64,000 nucleotides of DNA from an uncultured Glaciecola sp. (GTDB taxonomy: Bacteria > Pseudomonadota > Gammaproteobacteria > Enterobacterales > Alteromonadaceae): the NCBI RefSeq assembly GCF_937770335.1, contig NZ_CALJHY010000004.1, positions 124,001 through 188,000 on the forward strand, written 5' to 3'. A program made the translations under genes and the position numbers. This document shows, one piece after another, positions 45,352-53,974 of this stretch. A model generated the notes under the pieces. It was not told the DNA's origin. It ran no database searches and saw nothing but the letters and a program-made list of their open reading frames with translations. Positions within the stretch are counted from its first letter, which is position 1. Each line of letters begins with the position of its first letter.

Positions 45352-45806
45352 AATCGTTCTCCTCTTTGCTGAGTTTCAATGTCACTTTCATTACTCATTA
45401 ACTGTATTATTTCACTAAATTGTGCAGACAATATCGGTAGCGCATCATCAATACTAAATAGTCCAACTAAATGCCCGTCGTTATCAACCACAGCTGCGCG
45501 CCTGACGCCAAAATATCGCAAGTGATTTAGTGCATCCAATAATTCTACAGTGTCTTTGACAGTCACTAATTCACCGCTCAGAATATCACCAGCAGTTACT
45601 GTGGACGCATCGATCTTTGTAGCCACAACTTCAATCACAATATCGCGGTCAGTAATGAGTCCCGAAGGCCTGATTTGTCCATCACTCCCCTCAATCACAA
45701 CTACAGAACCTACATTTTGTGAGCGCATTAATTTGGCTATATTAAGAATTGATTCCTGTAATGAAACATGAAGAAAATTATTCGCGCATATATCGCCAAC
45801 TTTCAT
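45348..45806 (-). CDS. CBS-domain protein
   Basis: A 152-residue protein made of two CBS modules, which bind adenosine nucleotides. The first is near 8-62 (DICANNFLHVSLQESILNIAKLMRSQNVGSVVVIE through GLITDRDIVIEVVA), the second near 73-130 (ILSGELVTVKDTVELLDALNHLRYFGVRRAAVVDNDGHLVGLFSIDDA). It has no other domain, so it probably regulates a partner, perhaps DUF5335, whose gene overlaps its end. The ATG at 45806 is about 22 bases after the predicted FNR-dependent start (site 45864-45877), which suggests oxygen-responsive expression. Similar CBS proteins are in the Anr regulon of pseudomonads. Confidence 0.9.
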   Translation of the reverse strand: MKVGDICANNFLHVSLQESILNIAKLMRSQNVGSVVVIEGSDGQIRPSGLITDRDIVIEVVATKIDASTVTAGDILSGELVTVKDTVELLDALNHLRYFGVRRAAVVDNDGHLVGLFSIDDALPILSAQFSEIIQLMSNESDIETQQRGERL

Positions 45807-45863
45807 AAAATGTATCCAGTATTATCTAATAGCCTCATACTAGTTGTTAAAAGTAGATCAATA

Positions 45864-45877
45864 TTGACTCACATCAA
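45864..45877. promoter_or_regulatory. FNR/Anr-like site before the CBS gene
   Basis: TTGACTCACATCAA, one base from the consensus. Its centre is 65 bases from the CBS ATG; a class II start (41.5 bases away) would leave a 22-base leader. Confidence 0.6.
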
Positions 45878-45881
45878 ATTT

Positions 45882-45905
45882 AATTTGCTTTTACTAAAGC
45901 AAATT
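45882..45905. other. Perfect 10-base inverted repeat
   Basis: AATTTGCTTT and AAAGCAAATT flank TACT, next to the FNR-like site. It could be a second operator or a transcription stop. Confidence 0.5.
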
Positions 45906-45950
45906 ATCGTAATTTCGGCAAAGTAATATAGGCCATATACCACTAGATTC

Positions 45951-46003
45951 CTCAGACAAGAACCTGTTGGGTTTATGCAATCTCTGGGGGATTGTTATCT
46001 GAG
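45951..46003. ncRNA. Predicted three-way-junction RNA element
   Basis: Three helices fit a junction: CTCAGA/TCTGAG (45951-45956, 45998-46003) closes it; AACC/GGTT (45961-45964, 45970-45973) and CAATC/GATTG (45978-45982, 45990-45994) form two arms with short loops. I recognise no known riboswitch. Helices are short; the strand is uncertain. Confidence 0.3.
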
Positions 46004-46028
46004 ATCCAATTGGAACTTGAGGTAGGAG

Positions 46029-46058
46029 CACATCCCTCGCAAAAGCATAAGGGATGTG
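46029..46058 (-). terminator. Hairpin downstream of the hydrolase gene
   Basis: Perfect arms CACATCCCT and AGGGATGTG, 12-base loop, 18 bases beyond the hydrolase stop. No T tract, so it is only a possible terminator. Confidence 0.4.
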
Positions 46059-46076
46059 TACGTTTTCGCCTTTAAA

Positions 46077-47036
46077 TCATAAAAACGAATTAGCATCCAA
46101 GAAACGCTTTACCGCTGATACCGTTGATTCAGGATCTTCTTCATGAGGAACATGACCCAACTCATCAAATACAATTAGTTGACTGTTTGCTATGTTCTGA
46201 TTAAATTTCGTTCCAAACTTTGGAGGAATTAATCGGTCTTTAGCACCCCATATTATGAGCGTAGGTACGTTAATCGTTTGAATCTTATCAACCAAAGCCC
46301 CGGGGGACATCTGCTTAAAACGCTCTTTTAACGCATCACGGTTTCCCGCTCGAAGAGATAAGTCGTAGTATCGTTCAACTAATTCATCGCTTACTAAGTC
46401 AGGATTTCCGTACACATTCTTAACACTTCGCGCCACTAATGATTTAGGTAAAACGTTTTTTAACAACACACTGGCTATCGGGTTTTGTGACAATTTAAAT
46501 GCAATCGGAACCGAGTCAGGCTTAAAAAGATATCCACTAGAATCTACCAATATTAGCTTAGATACTCTCTGGGGATACATGACAGTCGTCGCCCAAGAGA
46601 TATAACCACCTAATGAGTTACCTGCTAATACAGCTTTTTTAACGTTTAATTCATCTAACACTGCTGCTACCACATCAGCATAATGCTCAATTGTGTAGTT
46701 ATTTTGAGGATCTGGCCCGGTTAAGCCGAATCCAGGTAAGTCAAAACGAATGACTCTGCGATTGCCTTTTAATGCATCTACCCAACCGTCCCAAGTATGC
46801 AATGACGCACTTGTACCATGTATTAACACAATCGGTTCTTCGTCGGTTTTAGGGCCCTCATCTCGTAAGTGAATAGTCATACCCGCGATATTTAAAAACT
46901 GGGAGGGTTGTTGAGCCCATCGTTGGCTGAGTTCTTCAACGGACTTGTCTGGCGCCACATTAAGATAAATATAAATGGCTAGAGAGGCCACAAGAACCAG
47001 CAGTAAATATAAACAATACTTTAAAAGTTTAAGCAT
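46077..47036 (-). CDS. Membrane-anchored alpha/beta hydrolase
   Basis: A 319-residue protein with an N-terminal membrane anchor (about 3-27, LLKYCLYLLLVLVASLAIYIYL) and an alpha/beta hydrolase fold. PIVLIHGTSASLHTWDGWVDAL is the oxyanion region, FDLPGFGLTGP follows, the nucleophile is in LAGNSLGGYISW, the Asp in IWGAKDRLIPP, and the His in FDELGHVPHEEDPE. Probably an esterase or lipase acting at the membrane; the substrate is unknown. It is 17 bases after the GMC oxidoreductase gene, so they are likely co-transcribed. One possibility is ester cleavage to an alcohol, which the GMC enzyme would then oxidise. Confidence 0.88.
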   Translation of the reverse strand: MLKLLKYCLYLLLVLVASLAIYIYLNVAPDKSVEELSQRWAQQPSQFLNIAGMTIHLRDEGPKTDEEPIVLIHGTSASLHTWDGWVDALKGNRRVIRFDLPGFGLTGPDPQNNYTIEHYADVVAAVLDELNVKKAVLAGNSLGGYISWATTVMYPQRVSKLILVDSSGYLFKPDSVPIAFKLSQNPIASVLLKNVLPKSLVARSVKNVYGNPDLVSDELVERYYDLSLRAGNRDALKERFKQMSPGALVDKIQTINVPTLIIWGAKDRLIPPKFGTKFNQNIANSQLIVFDELGHVPHEEDPESTVSAVKRFLDANSFL

Positions 47037-47053
47037 TTTAGAAAACCTCTTTT

Positions 47054-48655
47054 TTATTTTAGCGCCTGTTTAATCATGTCTGACGCTTTTTCTGCGATCA
47101 TTATAGTCGGTGCATTGGTGTTACCGCCAATAATACTAGGCATCACGGACGCATCAACTACCATCAAATTACTTATTCCTCTAACATTTAATGAGGCATT
47201 CACAACAGCAAACTCGTCATCGTCACGGCCCATCTTACAAGTGCCAACTGGATGATAAACACTTTCGACATTATCCCTCAAGTACCTGATGATTTGTTCA
47301 TCTGTTTTTACCTCATTACCGGGTTTCCATTCGGTCGCACTATTACTAAGTGGCAGCGTGTTACTTATTTTCCGACACCATTTAAAACCGGCTAACAATG
47401 GCTTAATATCATCCTCGTGGGAGAGGTAATTAGGGCGAATGTCAGCGTGTAATTGACCATCGACTTTTTTAAGTAAAATTTCACCACGGCTTTTAGGATA
47501 CAGATTGCAAAAATGAATAGTAAAACCATGTCCCCAGGGTATTGAACGGCCGTGATCAACTAGTAGTCCAGGCAAAAAATGCAATTGTATATCAGCCAAT
47601 TCAGCGTCAGGATGTGATTTGAAGAACGCACCGCCCTCGGCAATGTTTGAAGTAAACATGCCCTTTTTATTTAACATGTAGTTAAGCGGTTCTAAGGCAT
47701 TTTTAAACATACTAGGTAGCGATAAGCCATAAGAACGGGTTTGTTTAGTTCGAAATAATATAGTGCCATCTAAATGATCCTGTAAATTTTGTCCAACACC
47801 GGGCAAATGAGCTTTAACATCAATATCTACTGCGTTGAGGTGTGCTTTATTACCAATGCCCGATTGCATTAATATTTGTGGCGAACCTATCGCTCCAGCA
47901 CTTAATATGACGCGTTTTTTTGCAAAAATACATTGTGTGGTATTGCTAGTAGACACTTCGACACCGGTCGCCTGACCGCTCTCTACAATGACTCTTTTAA
48001 CTTCAAATTTAGTCAGTATATGGAGATTAGGCCGTGCTTTTATTTCGTTAGACAAAAACCCTTTGGCCGTGCTGCAACGAGAACCATTGCGTTGTGTCAC
48101 CTGATAGATACCAACACCTTCTTGAGAGCTGCCATTAAAATCTATAGATTCAGCCAAACCATTTTGCACACAAGAAGCCACGTAATCTTTCGTTACAGGG
48201 TTTACATGCTTAAGATCTGAGACACTTTGAAAGCCACCAATGGCATGCAACTCGGAGCTGCCTCGCGAGTTATCTTCACTTTTTTTGAAGTAAGGCAAAA
48301 CATCATCCCAACTCCATCCTGTTAAGCCTAACTCTGCCCAAGCATCATAGTTTTGTGCCACACCTCTTATATAACACATAGCATTGATTGAACTAGAACC
48401 CCCCAGAGTTTTACCTCTTGGCCAAAACAGTTCACGGTCGTTTAAGTTACCTTCGCTATGGGTTGTAAAACCCCAATTAACAGACTTCATATCTGCTAAG
48501 GCGGCCAATCCAAAGGGAACATGCACAGCGGGGTTTGTATCCTTGCCACCAGCTTCAATAAGGCAGATAGACAGTTCCGGATTTTCGGATAGGCGATTCG
48601 CTAAAACAGCACCTGCTGAGCCAGCACCAACAATGATGATATCGAAGATATTCAT
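47054..48655 (-). CDS. GMC-family FAD alcohol/choline dehydrogenase
   Basis: A 533-residue flavoprotein of the glucose-methanol-choline group. It has FDIIIVGAGSAGAVLANRLSE at the N-terminus, WPRGKTLGGSSSINAM (GMC signature 1), LSAGAIGSPQILMQSGIG (signature 2), and near the end the catalytic His region YHPVGTCKMG and VVDASVMPSIIGGNTNAPTIMIAEKASD. The ATG at 48655 gives the typical short N-terminus; a GTG at 48703 adds an unlikely extension. It oxidises a primary alcohol or choline-like compound, substrate unknown. No betaine-aldehyde dehydrogenase is beside it, so choline use is not favoured. Confidence 0.93.
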   Translation of the reverse strand: MNIFDIIIVGAGSAGAVLANRLSENPELSICLIEAGGKDTNPAVHVPFGLAALADMKSVNWGFTTHSEGNLNDRELFWPRGKTLGGSSSINAMCYIRGVAQNYDAWAELGLTGWSWDDVLPYFKKSEDNSRGSSELHAIGGFQSVSDLKHVNPVTKDYVASCVQNGLAESIDFNGSSQEGVGIYQVTQRNGSRCSTAKGFLSNEIKARPNLHILTKFEVKRVIVESGQATGVEVSTSNTTQCIFAKKRVILSAGAIGSPQILMQSGIGNKAHLNAVDIDVKAHLPGVGQNLQDHLDGTILFRTKQTRSYGLSLPSMFKNALEPLNYMLNKKGMFTSNIAEGGAFFKSHPDAELADIQLHFLPGLLVDHGRSIPWGHGFTIHFCNLYPKSRGEILLKKVDGQLHADIRPNYLSHEDDIKPLLAGFKWCRKISNTLPLSNSATEWKPGNEVKTDEQIIRYLRDNVESVYHPVGTCKMGRDDDEFAVVNASLNVRGISNLMVVDASVMPSIIGGNTNAPTIMIAEKASDMIKQALK

Positions 48656-49118
48656 AATAGGTAGTATATTACTAAATTTGAGTGTGATTTTAACATAACA
48701 CACATCTGACCAGTTGGATTTAATATATACAGCAGAAACCCTATTATTTGTTTATTGATCAACTGATATAAATTCAACATCTTCAGCAAGACACTATTAG
48801 TAATTTAAATCACTTTTTTAGCTATTTATCAGCGAGCTACAAATGCGACTTACATCGCTAAAAATAGTAGTGAAATGCTATATTAATGGATAGCTCGCTA
48901 GATAATGTTGATTGTAAAATCCACAACTGCGAAGTAATATTGGCCGTGCGTTTAATTAGTAAAATCAAATCTGACCTATTGATGAAGCAGTAAATAATAA
49001 GCAGACACCCTTTATATGCTATTTATGCAAATGAATTAGCTTAATCCTAAGTGTATTTTGACTACCTTTGAGATAATATTTTTTGATAAAAACAAGTGGG
49101 CTAAACAGTGGAAAATAC
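48656..49118. promoter_or_regulatory. 463-base divergent region with inverted repeat
   Basis: Non-coding and AT-rich, between divergent GMC and glucosidase genes. It contains perfect 9-base inverted arms AGCGAGCTA (48831-48839) and TAGCTCGCT (48891-48899), 51 bases apart. No promoter can be assigned with certainty. Confidence 0.45.
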
Positions 49119-50936
49119 ATGAGAATAGTACTAATACTAACCTTTTTATTAATGGTATTTGGATGCACCAATTTAAGCTCAAATAAGACAGAGTCCAACG
49201 TAAATGTCATATGTGAATGGGGCACTCAACAATTCGATTTATGTCAGTTCAATACCCGTGAAGATATGATTGATGCATTAATAGCAGAGATGACCTTAGA
49301 TGAAAAAATTGGCCAAATGACCCAATCCATTTGGCATAACAATGTAACTCCTGAGATTATCCGCGATAAAAATATTGGTTCTATCATTCACACTGAGGGT
49401 CCAACGCCGGGTCCAAGAGCCATTGACTGGATAAACAAGTTTGATGAGTTTCAATATAGCGCATTACAAACCCGTCTAGGTATTCCTTTATTGATTGCTG
49501 TCGATGCTGTGCATGGACAAAATACTTTTGAAGGTGCTGTCATTTTCCCTCATAACATTGGTATGGCCGCAACTAGAAACCTGAGCCTAATTGAACATGC
49601 CGCTCAAATTACCGCATTAGAAGTAGCAGGTACCGGTTTTAATTGGACATTTTCACCTTGTATTGCCATGCCACAGCATGAACATTGGGGAAGAGTATAT
49701 GAAGGTTTTACTGAAGATAGAGATCTTACTACCGCCGCTGTTATTGCATCGGTTCGAGGGCATCAGGGCAGTAACCTAGCAAATCGAAATACGATTGCAG
49801 CAACAGCAAAACACTTTATCGGCGATGGTGCAACCGATGGTGGTGTTGAAGGTGGCAATGCAGTAATGACTGACGAATTAATGCGAGAACGTTATTTACC
49901 ACCCTATGCCGCCGCCGTGGATCAAGGGGTTGCCGCTATTATGGTTGGATTTAATTCTTACAACGATCTAAATATGCATAAACATACCCATTTAATTACC
50001 GATGTGTTGAAAAGCGAGTTAGGTTTTCAAGGCGTCGTGCTTACCGACTGGAATGGAGGCCTGCGTTTTGGTGAGCCCCACGAAGTTATCAATGCAGGTG
50101 TTGATATGGCGATGCAACCAGGCAATCATGACGAATTTATGGATAAACTGAAACTGTCGGTCATTGAAGAAACAGTACCGATGAGCCGGATTGATGATGC
50201 GGTGCACCGAATTTTGACTATGAAATTTAGTTTAGGTCTTTTCGCTGATCCGTTTGCGAAAAGAGAATTGAGTCTCAGCGTTGGCTCAAAAGCACACAGA
50301 GCGGTAGCTCGCCAAGCGGTAAGAGAATCATTGGTGTTACTCAAAAATGAAAATGCGGTATTACCGTTAGATCCCGCCGAGCCAATTGCGGTGGTAGGTC
50401 TGCATGCCAACAATAGTGGTTTACAGAGCGGCGGTTGGTCTATTCACTGGCAGGGGCAAACCGAAAGTTATGCAGGGGCCACTACCATTTTTGAAGGTAT
50501 AAATTCGGTCGGAACGAACGTGGAATACGCTGAACAAGGCTGTTATGCAGACATGCCAGCTCAAAAAGCGGTTGTTGTAGTTGGCGAGGACCCGTACGCT
50601 GAGGGCTTTGGAGACAGCGATGAATTGTGGTTAAGTGATGCTCACAAAGCACTTATTACAGGATGTAAAAACCTAGGTAAGAAAGTGGTTGTGATATTAA
50701 TTTCAGGTAGAGTTTTAATCATCAATGAGGACTTGAACAACAGTGATGCATTTATTGCTGCTTGGTTGCCTGGTTCAGAAGGTGCTGGCGTAGCTGATTT
50801 CCTGTTTGCCACCGATGGATTCAAACCAACCGGAAAATCACCTTATTCATGGCCAATGACGTTTGCTGACATTCCGATTGCACCCTATGCAGAGCATGCT
50901 TTGTTTAAGTTTGGCTATGGATTACAAGATTATTGA
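49119..50936 (+). CDS. Lipoprotein GH3 beta-glucosidase / exo-glucanase
   Basis: About 605 residues of glycoside hydrolase family 3. The N-terminus MRIVLILTFLLMVFGCTN is a lipoprotein signal with lipobox VFGC; the ATG at 49119 is chosen over an upstream in-frame start at 49083 because of it. The N-terminal barrel has MTLDEKIGQMTQ, AVDAVHGQNTFEGAVIFPHNIGMAA, TAKHFIGDGATDGGVEGG and the nucleophile Asp in GVVLTDWNGGL; the C-terminal sandwich contains SLVLLKNENAVLPLD-like ESLVLLKNENAVLPLD and GEDPYAEGFGDSDELWL. It has no fibronectin-like tail. Likely splits beta-glucans from algae such as laminarin oligomers. Confidence 0.93.
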   Translation: MRIVLILTFLLMVFGCTNLSSNKTESNVNVICEWGTQQFDLCQFNTREDMIDALIAEMTLDEKIGQMTQSIWHNNVTPEIIRDKNIGSIIHTEGPTPGPRAIDWINKFDEFQYSALQTRLGIPLLIAVDAVHGQNTFEGAVIFPHNIGMAATRNLSLIEHAAQITALEVAGTGFNWTFSPCIAMPQHEHWGRVYEGFTEDRDLTTAAVIASVRGHQGSNLANRNTIAATAKHFIGDGATDGGVEGGNAVMTDELMRERYLPPYAAAVDQGVAAIMVGFNSYNDLNMHKHTHLITDVLKSELGFQGVVLTDWNGGLRFGEPHEVINAGVDMAMQPGNHDEFMDKLKLSVIEETVPMSRIDDAVHRILTMKFSLGLFADPFAKRELSLSVGSKAHRAVARQAVRESLVLLKNENAVLPLDPAEPIAVVGLHANNSGLQSGGWSIHWQGQTESYAGATTIFEGINSVGTNVEYAEQGCYADMPAQKAVVVVGEDPYAEGFGDSDELWLSDAHKALITGCKNLGKKVVVILISGRVLIINEDLNNSDAFIAAWLPGSEGAGVADFLFATDGFKPTGKSPYSWPMTFADIPIAPYAEHALFKFGYGLQDY

Positions 50937-51007
50937 ATCTTGCTAGTATTACCAGTTAGTCTCCTTCAAATTCACTGCTAAAAAGCAGTTACGTATGAGT
51001 AAAATGA

Positions 51008-51724
51008 ATGACTAAAATCGCTAGTAATCTGAACTATGACGCGTTGGCTAAGCTTTTCTGGGTACAAGGATTTATTGTTATCGAGGACTTTTTTGATACG
51101 AAACTAATGTCCGAGGCCCAGTCTCGTATTATGTCTCATTTTGGTGAGTCACCCGACTACGCGCACGATCAGCATTTTATTGATTTGTCTAAAACCGAGG
51201 TGATCCCGTGGTTTCCGCAGAACGAAGGTCATACATTTTTTAATACTTTTGAAAGTGATACGCGCCTAAAAAAATTGACAACCCAAATTTTAGGTGAAGA
51301 GTGGAAAAATCAATATTGCATGGTGATGTTTTCCAAAAAAGGTAGTAAAGGACAAGCTTGGCACCAAGACTGTCCGCCAGAAAATAATACACAGTTTAAT
51401 CTTAACCGTTTGCTTTATTCAATGGATGTTGATGAGGAATTGGGAGGACAGGTATACATTCGCCCAGGTACTCATCGATTAGGCGCGCTAACTAAAGGAC
51501 CCTTGTTTGAAGATTTTGACGACCAAGTTGTGTTGTCGCCCAAACAAGGCACACTCGTTTTGCTGCACGGTCATTGTTGGCACAGGATAGGCAAACTTAA
51601 TGGCGATTATAGAGTGTCTACAAACTATCGAGCAGCGCCGCGCGAAGCCGCCGACAGTATTACTGATATTTGTGTCTACAGGAACATGAGATATCAGTTC
51701 TCAACAGCTCAAATCGTAGGATGA
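51008..51724 (+). CDS. Phytanoyl-CoA dioxygenase (PhyH) family oxygenase
   Basis: A 238-residue Fe(II)/2-oxoglutarate-type oxygenase. The metal triad is probably in WHQDCPPENN (HxD) and the later H in GHCWHRIG, with YRVSTNYRAAP providing the Arg for 2-oxoglutarate. VYIRPGTHRLG is typical of the PhyH family. It hydroxylates an unknown small molecule. It lies between the glucosidase and a M24 peptidase on the same strand, about 70 bases after the former and 95 before the latter; the spacing permits but does not prove an operon. Confidence 0.85.
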   Translation: MTKIASNLNYDALAKLFWVQGFIVIEDFFDTKLMSEAQSRIMSHFGESPDYAHDQHFIDLSKTEVIPWFPQNEGHTFFNTFESDTRLKKLTTQILGEEWKNQYCMVMFSKKGSKGQAWHQDCPPENNTQFNLNRLLYSMDVDEELGGQVYIRPGTHRLGALTKGPLFEDFDDQVVLSPKQGTLVLLHGHCWHRIGKLNGDYRVSTNYRAAPREAADSITDICVYRNMRYQFSTAQIVG

Positions 51725-51818
51725 GCCTACCGTTACTCATCTGCAATATAGATACAACTGCCCATTTCAAGATTTCTATGCTTGAACTAGTAGCATAAAA
51801 CATATCCAAGGAGCATAA

Positions 51819-53039
51819 ATGACAACTATTGGTATTGGTACGCAAACGCCAGAGCAAGCACTGGCAACATTAAGCGATATGACCAGCACGCTTATTCCAA
51901 TTCAAGCTGAAGAACATCTAGCGCGTATTGCTAAAGCGCAAACTTACATGCAAGCAAATAATATTGATGCCATTTATCTAAACGCAGGTACAAATCTTAC
52001 CTATTTCACCGGTATGAAATGGTATGCCAGTGAGCGTATGGTTGGCGCTATATTACCCGCGCTTGGCAATGTTCAGTACATAGCGCCCTATTTTGAAATT
52101 GGCAGCCTAAATGGATTTATGGTTATTGATGGACCGATACATGGTTGGCAAGAACACCAAAGTCCTTACACTTTATTTATAGATATCTTAAAGCAATTAA
52201 AAATAAACGATAAAGCCACCATCGGTATAGATGAAAGTGCTCAATTCTTTATATTCGATGGTATCAATAAAGTACAAACTGGCTTGAACCTAATAAATGC
52301 AAAAGCGACTACTGCGCATTGCCGAATGCAAAAATCAGATAATGAAATAGCGTTAATGCAAGGTGCAATGAACATGACACTTGCGGTACACCAAGCTACA
52401 GCAAGCATGCTTTATGAAGGAATAAGTACCACCGAAGTAGAAGCATTTATTAAACAGGCACATCAAAAAGTTGGGGCTCCAGGTAACTATTTTTGTATTG
52501 TTCTTTTTGGCATAGCCACGTCTTTCCCGCATGGTGTTAAAGATGCGCAGATACTGAAAGTAGACGATATGGTACTAATAGATACAGGCTGTAAAGTGCA
52601 CGATTATTTATCAGACATTACCCGGACTTATGTTTTTGGTGAGTCAACAGTTAGGCAGCAGGAATTTTGGAATAATGAAAAATCAGCACAGCTTGCCGCC
52701 TTTAACGCAGCTAAAATCGGTGTGCCTTGCGAAGCTGTAGATGCTGCTGCCCGCGGTTACTTAGCATCACAAGGATTAGGACCTGACTATCAAACACCCG
52801 GCTGCCCCCATCGCACTGGCCATGGCATTGGCTTAGATATTCATGAGTGGCCTTATTTGGTCGGCGGCAATATGACACCGCTTGCCACAGGTATGTGCTT
52901 TAGCAACGAACCGATGCTAGTCGTCCCCGATGAATTTGGCATTCGTTTGGAAGACCATTTTTATATGACGGACGAGGGCGCACGATGGTTTACGGAACCA
53001 AGCAACAGTATAGATAATCCGTTTGGTTTATCTAACTAA
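51819..53039 (+). CDS. M24-family Xaa-Pro dipeptidase/aminopeptidase
   Basis: A 406-residue creatinase/aminopeptidase-fold metallopeptidase. The N-terminal domain is about 1-170, and the catalytic pita-bread domain carries the two-metal ligands: Asp in IDTGCKVHDYLSDITRTYVF, His in TGHGIGLDIHEWPYL, Glu in FSNEPMLV and the last Glu in GIRLEDHFYM. AAGGAG lies just before the ATG at 51819. It has no signal peptide, so it is cytoplasmic. It likely trims X-Pro peptides, but related family members act on other substrates. Downstream it ends just before a FNR-like site that serves the next gene. Confidence 0.92.
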   Translation: MTTIGIGTQTPEQALATLSDMTSTLIPIQAEEHLARIAKAQTYMQANNIDAIYLNAGTNLTYFTGMKWYASERMVGAILPALGNVQYIAPYFEIGSLNGFMVIDGPIHGWQEHQSPYTLFIDILKQLKINDKATIGIDESAQFFIFDGINKVQTGLNLINAKATTAHCRMQKSDNEIALMQGAMNMTLAVHQATASMLYEGISTTEVEAFIKQAHQKVGAPGNYFCIVLFGIATSFPHGVKDAQILKVDDMVLIDTGCKVHDYLSDITRTYVFGESTVRQQEFWNNEKSAQLAAFNAAKIGVPCEAVDAAARGYLASQGLGPDYQTPGCPHRTGHGIGLDIHEWPYLVGGNMTPLATGMCFSNEPMLVVPDEFGIRLEDHFYMTDEGARWFTEPSNSIDNPFGLSN

Positions 53040-53057
53040 TCTGTAGGTTTAAGAATG

Positions 53058-53071
53058 TTGACTTGTATCAA
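53058..53071. promoter_or_regulatory. FNR/Anr-like site before the Met-rich protein gene
   Basis: TTGACTTGTATCAA, one base from consensus. A class II start falls near 53106, with TACATT at 53094-53099 as -10 and a leader of about 37 bases to the ATG. Confidence 0.6.
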
Positions 53072-53142
53072 AGTGATCTGCGATTTTTTATTTTACATTG
53101 TCGTTTGTTGAGCACAAACCTAACACTATATGAGAATAAAAA

Positions 53143-53586
53143 ATGAAAACATTAACTAAAGTCATACTTATTTCCATGATATTCGCCTTGCCTGCTTACG
53201 CACAAGATAAAGATAAACATGAACATACCGATGACGCAGAGCACGAATCGATGGACGGCATGACCAACCATCAAGAGATGATGCCTATGCACCAACATAT
53301 GTTGGAGATGCAAGATTTGATGAAAAAAATCAAGCAGGAAAAGGATCCAAAGGAACGTCAAGAGCTGATGCAAAAGCATATGGCCTCAATGCAAACGGGC
53401 ATGCACATGATGAAAGGAAATATGGGGAACCACATGTCCAATAAAAATGGAATGAAAGAAATGGGTAAGAAATCAATGAATATGGATAAATGTATGCACA
53501 AAATGGAAGATCGTGTAGACATGATGGAGATGATGCTAGAACAGATGATGGAACACGACAATATGAAAATGTATAAGAATAAATAA
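53143..53586 (+). CDS. Exported methionine/histidine-rich protein, probable copper binder
   Basis: A 147-residue protein with a signal peptide (MKTLTKVILISMIFALPAYA, cut near 20). The mature part is extraordinarily rich in Met (about 30) and His (about 11), in motifs such as MMPMHQHM, GMHMMKGNMGNHM and DMMEMMLEQMM, all thioether or imidazole ligands for Cu(I)/Cu(II) or silver. One Cys lies in MDKCMHK. Met-rich periplasmic proteins such as CopC, PcoE or SilE act as metal sponges; this one is not a close match to any I can name. It faces the convergent cupredoxin gene, and the CopA ATPase follows, so copper handling is likely. A FNR-like site precedes it. Confidence 0.7.
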   Translation: MKTLTKVILISMIFALPAYAQDKDKHEHTDDAEHESMDGMTNHQEMMPMHQHMLEMQDLMKKIKQEKDPKERQELMQKHMASMQTGMHMMKGNMGNHMSNKNGMKEMGKKSMNMDKCMHKMEDRVDMMEMMLEQMMEHDNMKMYKNK

Positions 53587-53608
53587 TAGAGTGGGGTTGT
53601 AGCCGCTA

Positions 53609-53962
53609 TTATTCGACGACTAACTCACCTGCATACATTTTCATTTGGCAATGAAACGGATAACGGCCTGGTAATGAGGCCGGTATCTCAACACTCACTT
53701 TCTTGTTCAGCGTTAGCGTTGCATTAATCTCCAGGTCCGGGATGAGTAATGTTTCAGAACAAGGAGACGGATCTACTCTGTTAAACGTGATTGTAGTTGC
53801 TTCATTAGCACGTATTTTAATTTTAGAAGGTTGGTATACACCATCTTTTACAATCACTTCAATCACGCCTTCTTGAAGCGCAATACTGGGCGATTTATAG
53901 ATCCAAAACCACCACACAATTAACACGATGAGTCCTACTCCAGCTAAATTTATCCATAACAT
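53609..53962 (-). CDS. Membrane-anchored cupredoxin-domain protein
   Basis: A 117-residue protein with an N-terminal membrane segment (about 4-24, INLAGVGLIVLIVWWFWIY) and a cupredoxin domain. The domain has VYQPSKIKIRANEATTITFNR and ends with YPFHCQMKMYAGELVV, where Cys, Met and His can bind copper; CSE (in SPCSETLLIP) takes the place usually held by a His. It is 12 bases downstream of copA on the same strand, so it is almost surely co-expressed and may accept or store copper at the periplasmic face. A cupredoxin with Cys in the first ligand position is a variant seen in this small family. Confidence 0.85.
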   Translation of the reverse strand: MLWINLAGVGLIVLIVWWFWIYKSPSIALQEGVIEVIVKDGVYQPSKIKIRANEATTITFNRVDPSPCSETLLIPDLEINATLTLNKKVSVEIPASLPGRYPFHCQMKMYAGELVVE

Positions 53963-53974
53963 AATTAACTACTC

